A stretch of 64,000 nucleotides of DNA from Arthrobacter sp. PAMC25564 (GCF_004798705.1 NZ_CP039290.1:1984001-2048000); one strand, 5' to 3'; numbered from the stretch's first letter, positions 1 through 9,132 are shown. Made by a program: numbers and translations. The notes: generated by a model from the letters alone, not told the origin.

Positions 1-66
1 GCACAGGATTCCCGGACGGCGGACGGTGACGAGGCCCGCGACTTCTTTGACAAGCGCGGGGTGTAA
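1..66 (+). CDS. C-terminal end of an unidentified protein
   Basis: Frame 1 is open from the window edge and closes with TAA at 64-66, giving 21 residues that end in EARDFFDKRGV. The start and nearly all of the protein lie outside the window, so no family can be named. It reads in the same direction as sbcD but is separated from it by a 63-nt palindrome and by a promoter box, so it is probably a separate transcription unit. Confidence 0.5.
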   Translation, partial: AQDSRTADGDEARDFFDKRGV

Positions 67-79
67 CAGCCTCTCCAAA

Positions 80-142
80 CAACGCGGGGATCCTTGGCGC
101 CCATCCGGGGCCCCGGGATGGGCCGTAGCTGACCCCGCGTTG
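80..142. repeat. Dispersed intergenic palindrome, family A, copy 1
   Basis: An imperfect inverted repeat opens with CAACGCGGGG and closes with CCCCGCGTTG, with GGCGCCCATCC pairing against GGGATGGGCC inside. The same outer and inner arms recur at 9197-9263. It lies between two rightward genes and has no T-tract, so it is not a simple intrinsic terminator. Confidence 0.75.
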
Positions 143-182
143 CCTTGGAGTCCGGCTGCGCAAAACTGTCCGTGGCAGCCGA

Positions 183-194
183 TACCGTAGAGGC
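183..194 (+). promoter_or_regulatory. -10 box of leaderless sbcD
   Basis: TACCGT at 183-188 fits TANNNT and ends exactly 6 nt before the sbcD ATG. Transcription would therefore begin at or next to the start codon. There is no plausible Shine-Dalgarno sequence here, which supports leaderless translation. Confidence 0.55.
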
Positions 195-1382
195 ATGCGG
201 CTATTGCACACCTCGGACTGGCACCTGGGCCGGTCATTCCACGGCGTCGGGATGCTCGATGCGCAGCGCGCCTACGTAGACCAGCTCGTCAGTTTCGTCC
301 GTGACGAGTCGGTCGACGTCGTCCTGATCGCGGGAGACGTCTATGACCGCGCCCTGCCCGGGGTCGACGTCGTGGGCCTGCTCGACGACGCCCTGGTGCG
401 CCTCACGGGCGCCGGCGCCCAGGTGGTGCTGACCAGCGGGAACCACGATTCGGCGATCCGGCTAGGGTTCGCGTCCCGGCTGCTGGAGCGCGGGGGAGTG
501 CACCTGCGCACCCGGCTGGCCGAACTGGACAAACCGGTGCTGTTTCCGCTCGACGCCGGCGCCGGGGACGGCTCCGATGACGGTCCCGTGCTGGCCGTCT
601 ATGGCATTCCCTGGCTGGAACCCCGGCTCGTCGCCGAACAGCTGGGTGTCGGGACGGCCAGCCATTTCGAGGTGACGCGCGCCGCCACGGCCCTCATCCG
701 GGACGATCTGGGCGTTCGTTCCAAGACGCGGACCGTCCACTCCGTGGTCCTGGCCCACACCTTCGCGAGCGGCGGGATCAGCTCGGACAGCGAACGGGAC
801 CTGAGCATCGGCGGCGTCGGCGCCGTGCCGCTGGATCTCTTCGACGGTTTCGGCTACACCGCGCTCGGACACCTGCACGGCCGGCAGGAGCTCTCGGCCG
901 CCGTGCGCTACTCGGGATCCCCGCTCGCCTACTCCTTCTCCGAAGCGAAGCACAAGAAGGGCGGCTGGCTCGTGGAAGTCGACGCCTCGGGCGTCACCGG
1001 GGTCACCGAGGTGCTCTGGGAGGCGCCACGGACCCTGGCCGTGCTGCGGGGCAGGATCGAGGATCTGCTCTCGGCCGAGGAATTCGGCTGGGCGGAAGAT
1101 GCCTACTGCCAGATCACCCTTACGGACGCCCAGCGTCCCGCGCAGGCCATGGAACGGCTGCGCGCACGTTTCCCGGACACCCTGGTGCTCGGGTTCGACC
1201 CCGAAGGCGCGGCTGCGACGGCCAGGACCAGCTACAGCAGCCGGCTCGCCGAGGCCGACGACGACCTGTCCATCTGCTGCGGCTTCCTTGAGCATGTCCG
1301 TGGCCGGGGTGCCGACGACGCCGAAGCGGCTGTCCTCGGGCAAGCGCTGGAAGCCGTCCGGCTCGAAGGGATTTCCCTGTGA
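195..1382 (+). CDS. sbcD: Exonuclease SbcCD nuclease subunit SbcD
   Basis: Mn-dependent nuclease subunit of the SbcCD (Mre11-Rad50 type) complex, which trims hairpins and blocked DNA ends. The 395-residue protein has the metallophosphoesterase motifs in order: DWHLG at about 8-12, GDVYD at 47-51, GNHD at 82-85, and the paired histidines of GHLHG near 222-226. The C-terminal part corresponds to the capping domain. The ATG at 195 follows a TANNNT box by 6 nt. The stop overlaps the sbcC start by 4 nt (GTGA), so the two are translationally coupled. Length and motif spacing are normal for the family. Confidence 0.96.
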   Translation: MRLLHTSDWHLGRSFHGVGMLDAQRAYVDQLVSFVRDESVDVVLIAGDVYDRALPGVDVVGLLDDALVRLTGAGAQVVLTSGNHDSAIRLGFASRLLERGGVHLRTRLAELDKPVLFPLDAGAGDGSDDGPVLAVYGIPWLEPRLVAEQLGVGTASHFEVTRAATALIRDDLGVRSKTRTVHSVVLAHTFASGGISSDSERDLSIGGVGAVPLDLFDGFGYTALGHLHGRQELSAAVRYSGSPLAYSFSEAKHKKGGWLVEVDASGVTGVTEVLWEAPRTLAVLRGRIEDLLSAEEFGWAEDAYCQITLTDAQRPAQAMERLRARFPDTLVLGFDPEGAAATARTSYSSRLAEADDDLSICCGFLEHVRGRGADDAEAAVLGQALEAVRLEGISL

Positions 1383-4300
1383 GGATCCACCGCCTCGAGA
1401 TTTCCGCGTTCGGCCCGTTCGCCGGGACCGAGAGCATCGACTTTGACCGGCTCAGCACACACGGACTTTTCCTGTTGAACGGGCCCACCGGGGCCGGTAA
1501 AACCAGTGTCCTCGACGCCATCTGCTTCGCCTTGTACGGTTCGGTGCCCGGAGCCCGGCAGGACGGCAAGCGGCTGCGCAGCGACCACGCCGAAGCCGCT
1601 GCCGAACCGCGGGTCACCTGCGAGTTCTCGGCAAAGGGCCGCCACTTTGAGGTGTCCCGGTCTCCCGCCTGGGACAAGCCCAGTGCCAGGGGGAAAAACG
1701 GATTCACGCTCCAGCAGGCCAACACGCTGCTGCGCGAGCGCATCGACGGCGCGTGGGTGGAAAAGTCCGGCCGGAACGACGAGGCCGGGGCGGAGATCAC
1801 CGACGTCCTTGGCATGAACCGGGAACAGTTCACCCGGGTCGTTATGCTGCCGCAGGGCGACTTCGCGGCCTTCCTCCGGTCCAAGGCCACAGACCGCCTC
1901 GAGCTGCTCCAAAGCCTGTTCGGCACCCAGCGCTTCGAAGCCGTCGAACAGGAACTGGCCCGGAAGGCACTGGCGGCCAGGGCCGAAGTCGGCAGCCTTA
2001 ACAACCAGCTGGAACTGTTGCTCGCCCAGGCAGAGGCCGAGACCGCGGCCCTCGGGCTGGACACGGCCGATGTTCCGGACCGGGAAGACGCCGAGGCGCT
2101 GCTGGCCTGGCTGGAGGCCGGTGCCGCCGCCGCCGCGCGGGAGCGGCACTCGGCCGCGGCGGAAGCGGAGGCAGCCAGGGCCGGACACGCGGCGGCCCTC
2201 GATGCGGCCACAGCCCGCGCCGCACGCCAGGCCAGGCTCGCCGCCGCGGAACGACGGCGGTCCGACGCCGAGGCTGCCGCGCCCGTCCTCGCCGGCAAAA
2301 CCGCCCAGCTGGGTCTGCACCGCAAGGCAGAGGTACTCGGCGGACAGCTGCAAGCCGCGGAAAGCGCCGAAGCTTCCGAGGCCCTGGCATCCCAGGCCAT
2401 GGCTGAGGCAGCCGAGGAGCTGCGGGCCGCGGCACTCACGGATCCCGAACTCACCGGCCTCGACCTCGCCGACGGCGACGCCGCCGGTTCGCGCACTGAC
2501 GGCACGGCGCTGCGGAGCACCCTGGGACGCCTGCGCTCGGTGCGGGCGGTGCTGGAGGAACGGTTGCCGGATGAGTCCAGGCTCGCTGAGCTGATGGACC
2601 GCGCCGGCCAGCTGCGCAAGTCGCTGGAGCAGTTCACCTCGGAACGCCGTTCGGGTGCCGCAACTCTGGAGGCTTTGCGGGCGGAATCGGCCGGGCTGCT
2701 CGCCGGGCTCCGTCCGCTCGAGGAACTCGCGGCAGAGGTCCAGCTGCGCGCCAAGGAGGCGGCTGCGGCCGAGGAACTCGTCGCCCTGGTCGGTCGCTAT
2801 GCTGCGGCCGAGGCGGTGTGTGCGGGGGTTGGGGAACGCCACCGCCGCGCCCGCGATGAGCACCAGGACCGGCGCCAGCGCTGGCTTGATCTGCGCGAAG
2901 AACGGCTCGCCAACGCCGCCGGGGAGCTGGCCGCACAGCTGGTCTCCGGCGTCGCCTGTCCGGTGTGCGGGAGCCCGGACCATCCGGTACCCGCCCCGGC
3001 AGCGGCGTCCGCACTGGCCGTCGCCGCGGCGGAGAGGACCGCCCAGGAGGCATCTGAGGCAGCGGAAGTGACGCTGTCCGCGCTCGAACGCGAACTCGCC
3101 GAGGCCCGGCAGGAAGTTGCCGTCCTGGCGGCGCAGGGCGGCAGTACGGCGCCCGAGGAAGCACGCCTGGATGCCGCCGCAGCCAAGGACCGGGCGGCCA
3201 AAGCCTCCACCGCGGCCAAGGAGCTCGCTGCCAGCCGTGCCCGGCAGGCTGGCCTGGAGGAAGAGATCTCCGCCGCCGAACAGGCACAGTCGGACGCCGC
3301 CTCAGCGATCGTCCAGACGGAATCCACGATTGTGGAAATCCAGGGACAGGCGGAAGGCCTCGAACGGGCCCTCGGGAAGCTGCGCGCCGGGCACCCCGGC
3401 CTGGGGGAGCGCATCGTCGCCCTCGACGGGGCGACGGCGGTGCTGGAACGGGCCGAGGACGCACGGACCCGGCTGGAACAGGCCGGGACCCGCTCGGCGG
3501 ACGCCCGGCAACAGCTGGAGCAGGCTCTTCCCGCTTCAGGCTTCGGGTCCGCGGCCGAGGCCCGGGCCGCGCTGCTCGCCGCCCCGGACGCTGCGGGGCT
3601 GGAAGCAGCCATCCGGGCCGGGCAGGATGAAGCCGCGCGGGTTGAAGAACTCTTCGCCGGTGAAGAACTCGTCCGGGCCGCCCGTGAGCTGGAGGCCGAG
3701 GGGACACTCGGAGACGACGTCCTGGAGCAGCTCCAGGCTGCCGCCGCCCTGGCCGGACGTGAAGCCGGCGCAGCTGTGCTCGCCTCCGGCCTGGCGGAGA
3801 AATCCGTGCTCACCCTGGCCCGGATCACGGCAGGGTACCTGGAGCTCGCCGCCGCCGGCCGGGAGCCGCGGGAACGCGCGTCGCTCCTGAGTGCCCTGGC
3901 CGACGCCGCCCGGGGCGGCGGGGACAACACCTACCGTATGAGCCTGAACAGCTACGTGCTCGCCGCCAGGCTCGAACAGGTGGCGGTCGCCGCCTCGGAA
4001 CGGCTGATCGGCATGAGCGACGGACGGTACACGCTGCAGCACACGGACGCCAAGGCTGCGCGCGGGGCCAAGTCCGGTCTGGGCCTGGAGGTGGTTGACC
4101 AGTGGACCGGCCTGCGCCGCGACACGGCCACACTGTCCGGCGGCGAATCGTTTATGGCCTCGCTTGCCCTGGCCCTCGGACTGGCGGACGTGGTGCAGCA
4201 GGAATCGGGCGGTGTGGACATCGAGACCCTCTTCGTCGACGAGGGCTTCGGCAGCCTCGATGAACAGGCCCTGGAACAGGTGATGGACGCCCTCGAAGGG

Positions 4301-4435
4301 CTCCGGGACGGCGGCCGGGTGGTCGGGCTCGTGAGCCACGTGGGCGAAATGAAACAACGCATCGGCACCCAGCTCCAGGTGGTCAAGGGCCGCAACGGTT
4401 CGACCCTGCACATTTCCGACGACGCCCAGGGCTGA
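1379..4435 (+). CDS. sbcC: Exonuclease SbcCD ATPase subunit SbcC
   Basis: SMC/Rad50-type ATPase partner of SbcD, 1018 residues. Walker A GPTGAGKT is at about 35-42, followed by a long Ala/Glu/Arg-rich coiled coil. A CPVC zinc hook lies at residues 527-530, almost exactly mid-protein. A second coiled coil follows, then the ABC signature LSGGE at about 919-923 and Walker B ending FVDEGFG near 950. It starts with GTG inside the end of sbcD. The high Ala content is normal for actinobacterial SbcC. Nothing is broken or missing. Confidence 0.96.
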   Translation: MRIHRLEISAFGPFAGTESIDFDRLSTHGLFLLNGPTGAGKTSVLDAICFALYGSVPGARQDGKRLRSDHAEAAAEPRVTCEFSAKGRHFEVSRSPAWDKPSARGKNGFTLQQANTLLRERIDGAWVEKSGRNDEAGAEITDVLGMNREQFTRVVMLPQGDFAAFLRSKATDRLELLQSLFGTQRFEAVEQELARKALAARAEVGSLNNQLELLLAQAEAETAALGLDTADVPDREDAEALLAWLEAGAAAAARERHSAAAEAEAARAGHAAALDAATARAARQARLAAAERRRSDAEAAAPVLAGKTAQLGLHRKAEVLGGQLQAAESAEASEALASQAMAEAAEELRAAALTDPELTGLDLADGDAAGSRTDGTALRSTLGRLRSVRAVLEERLPDESRLAELMDRAGQLRKSLEQFTSERRSGAATLEALRAESAGLLAGLRPLEELAAEVQLRAKEAAAAEELVALVGRYAAAEAVCAGVGERHRRARDEHQDRRQRWLDLREERLANAAGELAAQLVSGVACPVCGSPDHPVPAPAAASALAVAAAERTAQEASEAAEVTLSALERELAEARQEVAVLAAQGGSTAPEEARLDAAAAKDRAAKASTAAKELAASRARQAGLEEEISAAEQAQSDAASAIVQTESTIVEIQGQAEGLERALGKLRAGHPGLGERIVALDGATAVLERAEDARTRLEQAGTRSADARQQLEQALPASGFGSAAEARAALLAAPDAAGLEAAIRAGQDEAARVEELFAGEELVRAARELEAEGTLGDDVLEQLQAAAALAGREAGAAVLASGLAEKSVLTLARITAGYLELAAAGREPRERASLLSALADAARGGGDNTYRMSLNSYVLAARLEQVAVAASERLIGMSDGRYTLQHTDAKAARGAKSGLGLEVVDQWTGLRRDTATLSGGESFMASLALALGLADVVQQESGGVDIETLFVDEGFGSLDEQALEQVMDALEGLRDGGRVVGLVSHVGEMKQRIGTQLQVVKGRNGSTLHISDDAQG

Positions 4436-4451
4436 GCCGGCAGCCTAAGCC

Positions 4452-4517
4452 CCCGACTGGCCCGCAGTCGGGGCCGTTTTGAACCCTGAAAACGCCCTCG
4501 ACTGCGGGTCAGTTGGG
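4452..4517. repeat. Dispersed intergenic palindrome, family B, copy 1
   Basis: A 66-nt imperfect palindrome begins CCCGACTGGC and ends CAGTTGGG, with a GTTTTG centre. It aligns without gaps to three other 66-nt copies (21493-21558, 26452-26517, 27434-27499). It lies between the convergent ends of sbcC and the IclR gene, where it could also act as a bidirectional terminator. Confidence 0.8.
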
Positions 4518-4546
4518 CGCGGGACCGGAAGACGGCGGCCGGGGTC

Positions 4547-5263
4547 TCAGCCCAGCTGGCCCTCGATGCGCGCGGCGCCCGCCACCAGTGCGGCGGCCAC
4601 TTCCTCCGGGTCCTGCGCGGCGCGGATGTAGACGACGCCGAGGGCAGCCGGACGCCCGCCCGGGACCCGGACCGGCACGGCCAGCGACGAGACTCCGGCG
4701 ATCACCTCGTCGTGGCTCGCCGCGAAACCCCGGCGGCGGGCCTCGGCCGCCTCGGCGCGGTAGGGGATCCCCGGAGCCAGTGCGTTCCATTCCGGTTCGG
4801 AGAATGCCGACTGGATGGCGATGCCGGGGGCGCCCGCGCTGATCGGGTGCCGGGAACCCGGGTGCTGGACCACGGTGGCTCCGGTATGCCGCGGATCGAC
4901 GGTGACCAGCGTGACGCAGTCCTCGTGGTCCCAGACCGCCACAAAGGTGCTCATGGTCAGGGCATTGGCAAGCTGGGTGAGTTCGGGCAGGGCGGCCGTC
5001 TGCAGGCTGCGGGCCACCCCCCGTGCCAGGACGGCGAGTCCGGGTCCGGGCTGGACCCGGCCGCCGTCGTCGCGCACCAGCAGGGAATGGTCCTCAAGGG
5101 TGCGCAGGATGCGGTACGCCACCGAGCGGTGGACTCCCATCGCGTCGGCGAGTTCGGCGATAGTGAGCGGCTGCTGGGCCTCGGCGAGGATCTCCAGGGC
5201 CCGGATGCCGCGCGAAAGCGTCTGGGACGGGGAAGCCTGGGAACTGCCGGCAGTCGGGGTCAT
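4547..5263 (-). CDS. IclR family transcriptional regulator
   Basis: 238-residue regulator. Residues 14-80 form the winged helix-turn-helix (LSRGIRALEIL, IAELADAMGVHRSVAYRIL), and the rest is the IclR effector-binding domain. It is divergent from the flavin reductase and hydroxylase genes, whose shared upstream region holds two PcaR-like operator copies, so it probably controls that aromatic hydroxylation locus. The effector is not evident; a hydroxylated aromatic acid is a reasonable inference. The ATG at 5263 is preceded by TAGGAT (5270-5275, minus strand) with 6 nt between, so the gene appears leaderless. Confidence 0.9.
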   Translation of the reverse strand: MTPTAGSSQASPSQTLSRGIRALEILAEAQQPLTIAELADAMGVHRSVAYRILRTLEDHSLLVRDDGGRVQPGPGLAVLARGVARSLQTAALPELTQLANALTMSTFVAVWDHEDCVTLVTVDPRHTGATVVQHPGSRHPISAGAPGIAIQSAFSEPEWNALAPGIPYRAEAAEARRRGFAASHDEVIAGVSSLAVPVRVPGGRPAALGVVYIRAAQDPEEVAAALVAGAARIEGQLG

Positions 5264-5343
5264 TTGTCCATCCTAGGTGCGGACTGCGGCAGTTCCGGTC
5301 ACCCCGAAGGGCGAACCCTTGTGCCTCAGCTCACAGTGCGCTA

Positions 5344-5382
5344 GTGTTCTATATGGGAACGGTGAGTTCGATTATAGAACAC
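5344..5382. promoter_or_regulatory. Tandem IclR-type operators upstream of hpaC
   Basis: Two 15-bp GTTC-N7-GAAC sites lie 20 bp apart centre to centre: GTTCTATATGGGAAC (5346-5360) and GTTCGATTATAGAAC (5366-5380). The outer edges also form a perfect 10-bp inverted repeat, GTGTTCTATA / TATAGAACAC. The second site resembles the known PcaR operator (GTTCGATAATCGCAC). Helical phasing and position between the divergent genes suggest binding by the adjacent IclR protein. Confidence 0.7.
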
Positions 5383-5438
5383 AGGAATGGGAAAGAATAG
5401 CGTTCCTGCAGTCACCCCCACCACAACGCAAGGGATCG

Positions 5439-5978
5439 ATGATGATTGCCAAGCCCCGCACCGAGCCTGTTCCGGTTGTACCGGGCCGGACCACCGCACC
5501 CCGTGCCAATCATTTCCGCGGCAGCCTGGGACGGTTCGCCACCGGCGTCGCGATCGTGACCTTTGACGGGGTCACCAAGCGCCACGGCATCACCGTGAAC
5601 TCTTTTACCTCGGTGTCCATGGAACCGCCCCTCGTGCTCGTGAGCATTGCCCGCACCACCAAGGCCCATGACGAGCTCGCCGGCCGGCCCTTCACCGTCA
5701 ACATCCTGGGCGCCGAACAGCGCCAGCTCGCGATGCACTTCGCCGGCCGCCCCGGGCCCGAGCCGCTCTGGGTCGAGGGCGAAACGGCGCCGCGCCTGTC
5801 CAAGGTCCTCGCCTATTTCGAATGCAAGCCCTGGGCGGCATACGACGGCGGCGACCACACCCTCTACATCGGCGAGGTGGTGGATTTCAACTACCGCAAC
5901 GGCGACGCCCTCGCCTTCGCCAACAGCACCTTCACCACCATCCCGGAAAGCCAGCTGGGCATGGAAGACCTGCTCTGA
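5439..5978 (+). CDS. hpaC: Flavin reductase, HpaC type
   Basis: NAD(P)H:flavin oxidoreductase that supplies reduced flavin to the HpaB-type monooxygenase downstream. The roughly 180-residue protein has the flavin reductase-like domain: FRGSLGRFATGVAIVTF near 20-36, then HGITVNSFTSVSMEPPLVL. The frame is open further upstream, but ATG-ATG at 5439/5442 preceded by AAGGGA fits the family and leaves the operators in the 5' region. About 80 nt separate it from the hydroxylase gene. The two-component pairing is established for this family; the natural substrate is not shown by sequence. Confidence 0.88.
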   Translation: MMIAKPRTEPVPVVPGRTTAPRANHFRGSLGRFATGVAIVTFDGVTKRHGITVNSFTSVSMEPPLVLVSIARTTKAHDELAGRPFTVNILGAEQRQLAMHFAGRPGPEPLWVEGETAPRLSKVLAYFECKPWAAYDGGDHTLYIGEVVDFNYRNGDALAFANSTFTTIPESQLGMEDLL

Positions 5979-6059
5979 CCGCGCCGCCGCGGCCACAAGG
6001 CCCTGAGGCCACAGACCTTTTAGACGACAAGAACGACACAGACGACTGGAGAGACAGCC

Positions 6060-7514
6060 ATGGGTATCCGTACCGGACAGCAGTACCTGGACAAACTCAA
6101 CGCGATGACGCCGCACGTGGTGATCGACGGCGAGGTGGTCAGCGAAAAGATCGCCGAGCACCCCGCCTTCCGCAACGTGGCGCGCTCCTACGCCAAGCTC
6201 TTCGACATGCAGCACGACCCCAGGTACCAGGAAGCGCTGACCTATACCTCGCCGAGCACGGGAGACCTGGTGAACGCCTCCTTCCTGGTGCCGAAGACCG
6301 CGGAGGACCTCAAGCGCCGGCGCCGCGCCATCTCCACCTGGGCCGAGTCCTCCAACGGCTTCCTTGGCCGCTCCGGCGACTACATGAACTCCTCGCTGAC
6401 GGCCCTCAGCACGGCCCAGAAGTGGTTCTCCCAGGCGGACCCCAAGTTCGCGGAGAACATCCGCAAGTACTACGAGTGGGCCCGTGAAAACGACGTCCTC
6501 GCCACCCACACCCTGATCCCGCCGCAGGTCAACCGCTCGGTCTCCGGCTCCGAACAGCTCGGCGGCCAGCTTTCGGCCCGGATCGTGGAAGAGCGCGAGG
6601 ACGGCATCGTCGTCCACGGCGCCCGCATGCTGGCCACCATAGCCCCGATCGCGGACGAACTGCTGGTCTTCCCCTCCACCGTGCTCCGCGGCACCCCGGA
6701 GGATGCCCCGTACTCCTACGCCTTCGCCATCCCCAACGACGCGCCGGGACTGCGCTACCTCTGCCGGACCTCGCTGTACAACGGCGGCAGCACCCACGAC
6801 GAGCCGCTGGCCTCCCGCTATGAGGAAATGGACGCCGTCGCGATCTTCGACAACGTCTTCGTTCCCAACGAGCGCATCTTCATGCTCGGCAACCCCCAGC
6901 TGTGCAACGGCTTCTACGCCGAAACCGGCGCCGGCGCCCTCATGACGCACCAGGTGGTCACCCGCACCATCGCCAAGAGCGAGTTCTTCCTGGGCCTGGC
7001 CTCCGAGCTGGCCGACTCGATCGGCATCGACGGATTCCAGCACATCCAGGAGGACATCGCCGAACTGATCGTCGACGTCGAAATCGGCCGGGCGCTGGTC
7101 CGCGCCTCGGAGGCTGACGCCGAGCTGAACGAGGCCGGCGTCATGCTGCCGAAGTGGTCCACGCTGAACGCGGCCCGCAACTGGTACCCGAAGATCGCCC
7201 AGCGCTTCCCGCAGATCATCCGCAAGTTCTCCGCCTCCGGGCTGATGGCACTTCCCGGCGAGGCGGATGTCAACAGCGATGCGCGGGCCGACATCGAGAT
7301 GTACCTGCAGGGCAAGACGCTCACCGGCCCGGAGCGCGTCCGGCTCTTCAAGCTGGCCTTCGACGCCTCGGTTTCCGGGTTCTCCGGGCGCCAGTCCCTG
7401 TACGAGTACTTCTTCTTCGGCGACCCGGTCCGGATGGCCGGCGCCCTGGTGAACAGCTATGACCGCGAACCCGTCCGGGCCAGGGTCCGCGAATTCCTCG
7501 CCCGCGAGGACTGA
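6060..7514 (+). CDS. hpaB: 4-hydroxyphenylacetate 3-monooxygenase-type oxygenase (HpaB family)
   Basis: FADH2-dependent aromatic hydroxylase, 484 residues, full length for the HpaB/HpaH family. Typical segments are visible: RTGQQYLDKL at the N-terminus, FLGRSGDYMNS near 100, HGARMLATIAPIADELLVFP mid-protein, and the C-terminal YEYFFFGDP. It hydroxylates a phenol ortho to the OH using reduced flavin from the upstream HpaC. Substrate is uncertain: 4-hydroxyphenylacetate is the family default, but phenol-, chlorophenol- and nitrophenol-type two-component hydroxylases of Arthrobacter and Rhodococcus belong to the same superfamily. An MHS symporter follows, which fits uptake and hydroxylation of an aromatic acid. 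A GAGAG stretch precedes the ATG. Confidence 0.9.
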   Translation: MGIRTGQQYLDKLNAMTPHVVIDGEVVSEKIAEHPAFRNVARSYAKLFDMQHDPRYQEALTYTSPSTGDLVNASFLVPKTAEDLKRRRRAISTWAESSNGFLGRSGDYMNSSLTALSTAQKWFSQADPKFAENIRKYYEWARENDVLATHTLIPPQVNRSVSGSEQLGGQLSARIVEEREDGIVVHGARMLATIAPIADELLVFPSTVLRGTPEDAPYSYAFAIPNDAPGLRYLCRTSLYNGGSTHDEPLASRYEEMDAVAIFDNVFVPNERIFMLGNPQLCNGFYAETGAGALMTHQVVTRTIAKSEFFLGLASELADSIGIDGFQHIQEDIAELIVDVEIGRALVRASEADAELNEAGVMLPKWSTLNAARNWYPKIAQRFPQIIRKFSASGLMALPGEADVNSDARADIEMYLQGKTLTGPERVRLFKLAFDASVSGFSGRQSLYEYFFFGDPVRMAGALVNSYDREPVRARVREFLARED

Positions 7515-7649
7515 GGCCGCCGCCCTTCCCGCCGGCCACCGGGGAGGCAGGCAACGGGCGGGGCGCAGCGGACGCTGGGCCCCGCCCCGGCGTCGCCGCC
7601 TGGTCCTTGGGGACGGCGGCGCCATCCGGGAAAGAAGCCTTATCGGGAA

Positions 7650-7712
7650 ATATGTGCGCTTTGTCACATATCCGTAGTAGTGTTCCTTATACCAACTGAC
7701 CGAACGATCAGT
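7650..7712. promoter_or_regulatory. CRP-like and TetR-like sites upstream of the MHS transporter
   Basis: Two distinct inverted repeats lie 56-118 nt before the transporter ATG. ATATGTG-N8-CACATAT (7650-7671) contains TGTG-N8-CACA, the spacing of a CRP/FNR-type site. ACTGA-N8-TCAGT (7695-7712), with core ACCGAACGATCAGT, resembles a TetR-family operator. Both assignments rest on shape alone. They imply control of the transporter separate from hpaCB. Confidence 0.5.
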
Positions 7713-7767
7713 AATTCACTTCGCACCCACCCCGGGCAGTACCTCTGCCCCCAGCAACGGAGTTCCA

Positions 7768-9132
7768 ATGACCGCAACTTCAACCGTCGATTCCGAAGCG
7801 GGCCCCAGCAGCAAGCATGAGGAACGCAAGGTACTGGCCGGGACGCTGGTCGGTACCACCATCGAGTGGTACGACTTCTTCATTTTTGCCCAGCTGACCG
7901 CAACGCTGCTGTCGCCGCTGTTCCTCACCCCGCTCCAGGACTCGAACCCGGGCCTGGCACAGATCCTGTCCTTCGCCCTCATCGGCATCAGCTTCCTGTT
8001 CCGCCCGCTCGGTGCGATCATCGCCGGCCACCTCGGTGACCGCCTCGGCCGCAAGGCCATGCTGGTCTTCACGCTCGTCATGATGGGTGCCGCAACGGCG
8101 CTGATCGGCATGCTGCCCACGTACGGCCAGATCGGCGTCTGGGCTCCGATCCTGCTGATCACCCTCCGCGTCATCCAGGGTTTCTCGGCCGGCGGTGAAT
8201 GGGGCGGCGCTGCCCTGATGGCCGTCGAGCACGCTCCCATGAGCAAGCGCGGCCTGTTTGGCGCGTACCCGCAGATCGGCGTCCCCGTGGGCATGATCCT
8301 CGCCACGGGCCTGCTCTACTTCCTCAACACCGGAATGTCCAAGGCGGACTTCGCGTCCTGGGGCTGGCGGGTACCGTTCCTGCTCTCCATCGTGCTGATC
8401 GTCGTCGGCTACCTGATCCGCCGTGCCGTGGACGAGAGCCCCGTGTTCAAGGAAATGGCCGCCCGCAAGGAAGAAAGCAAGGCCCCGCTGGGCCAGCTGC
8501 TGAAGTTCCACAAGAAGGCCGTCCTGTTCTCGACCATGATCTTCATCGGCAACAACGCCGCCGGCTACCTGCTGATCGCGTTCTTCATCTCCTACGCCAC
8601 GAAGTCGCTGAAGATGCAGACTCCGCAGATCCTGCTGGCCACCACGCTGGCATCCTTTGGCTGGCTGATCTTCACCCTCGTGGGCGGCTGGCTCTCGGAC
8701 AAGATCGGCCGTGTCAAGACCTTCCTGCTCGGCTACGCCATCGTCTTCGCCTGGATGATCCCGATGTTCGCCCTCATCGAGACCAAGGACATCGTGCTGT
8801 ACGGCACCGCGCTGTTCGTCCTGACCATCGGCCTGGGGCTGTCCTACGGCCCGATGTCCGCCATGTACGCCGAGATGTTCCCGGCGAACGTGCGCTACTC
8901 GGGCATCTCGATCGGCTACGCCTTCGGCGCCATCCTGGGCGGCGCCTTCGCCGCCACGATCGCCGAATGGCTGTTGCAGAGCACCAAGTGGACCGGTTCC
9001 ATCGGCATCTACATCATGATCCTGTGCGTCATCTCCGCCGTCGGCGTCGTGCTGGCCAAGGAAACCCGGGGCCGTCCGCTCGGTGTCCCCGCCCACGAGC
9101 CTGCCGCGGCTGGCAAGGCTGCCAAGCACTAG
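7768..9132 (+). CDS. MFS transporter, metabolite:H+ symporter (MHS) family
   Basis: 454-residue inner-membrane symporter with about 12 predicted membrane segments. Family motifs are clear: GTTIEWYDFF near 28-37, RPLGAIIAGHLGDRLGRK after TM2, GGEWGGAAL near 145-153, and the second-half GGWLSDKIGR loop. MHS proteins import organic acids, including aromatic and dicarboxylic acids. Its position behind the hydroxylase suggests uptake of the aromatic substrate, but the 253-nt gap with its own operators makes it a separate unit. A strong terminator follows. Confidence 0.88.
   Translation: MTATSTVDSEAGPSSKHEERKVLAGTLVGTTIEWYDFFIFAQLTATLLSPLFLTPLQDSNPGLAQILSFALIGISFLFRPLGAIIAGHLGDRLGRKAMLVFTLVMMGAATALIGMLPTYGQIGVWAPILLITLRVIQGFSAGGEWGGAALMAVEHAPMSKRGLFGAYPQIGVPVGMILATGLLYFLNTGMSKADFASWGWRVPFLLSIVLIVVGYLIRRAVDESPVFKEMAARKEESKAPLGQLLKFHKKAVLFSTMIFIGNNAAGYLLIAFFISYATKSLKMQTPQILLATTLASFGWLIFTLVGGWLSDKIGRVKTFLLGYAIVFAWMIPMFALIETKDIVLYGTALFVLTIGLGLSYGPMSAMYAEMFPANVRYSGISIGYAFGAILGGAFAATIAEWLLQSTKWTGSIGIYIMILCVISAVGVVLAKETRGRPLGVPAHEPAAAGKAAKH

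Noticed and set aside
1120..2983. Long open frames antisense to sbcC (over 500 codons)
   Set aside because: They are opposite-strand shadows caused by high GC third positions; residue composition is Arg/Ser/Ala-rich without any family motif, while the sense frame is clearly SbcC.
5412..7667. 751-codon leftward open frame opposite hpaC and hpaB
   Set aside because: It has no recognisable domain, low-complexity Gly/Val/Asp composition, and covers two well-identified genes on the other strand.
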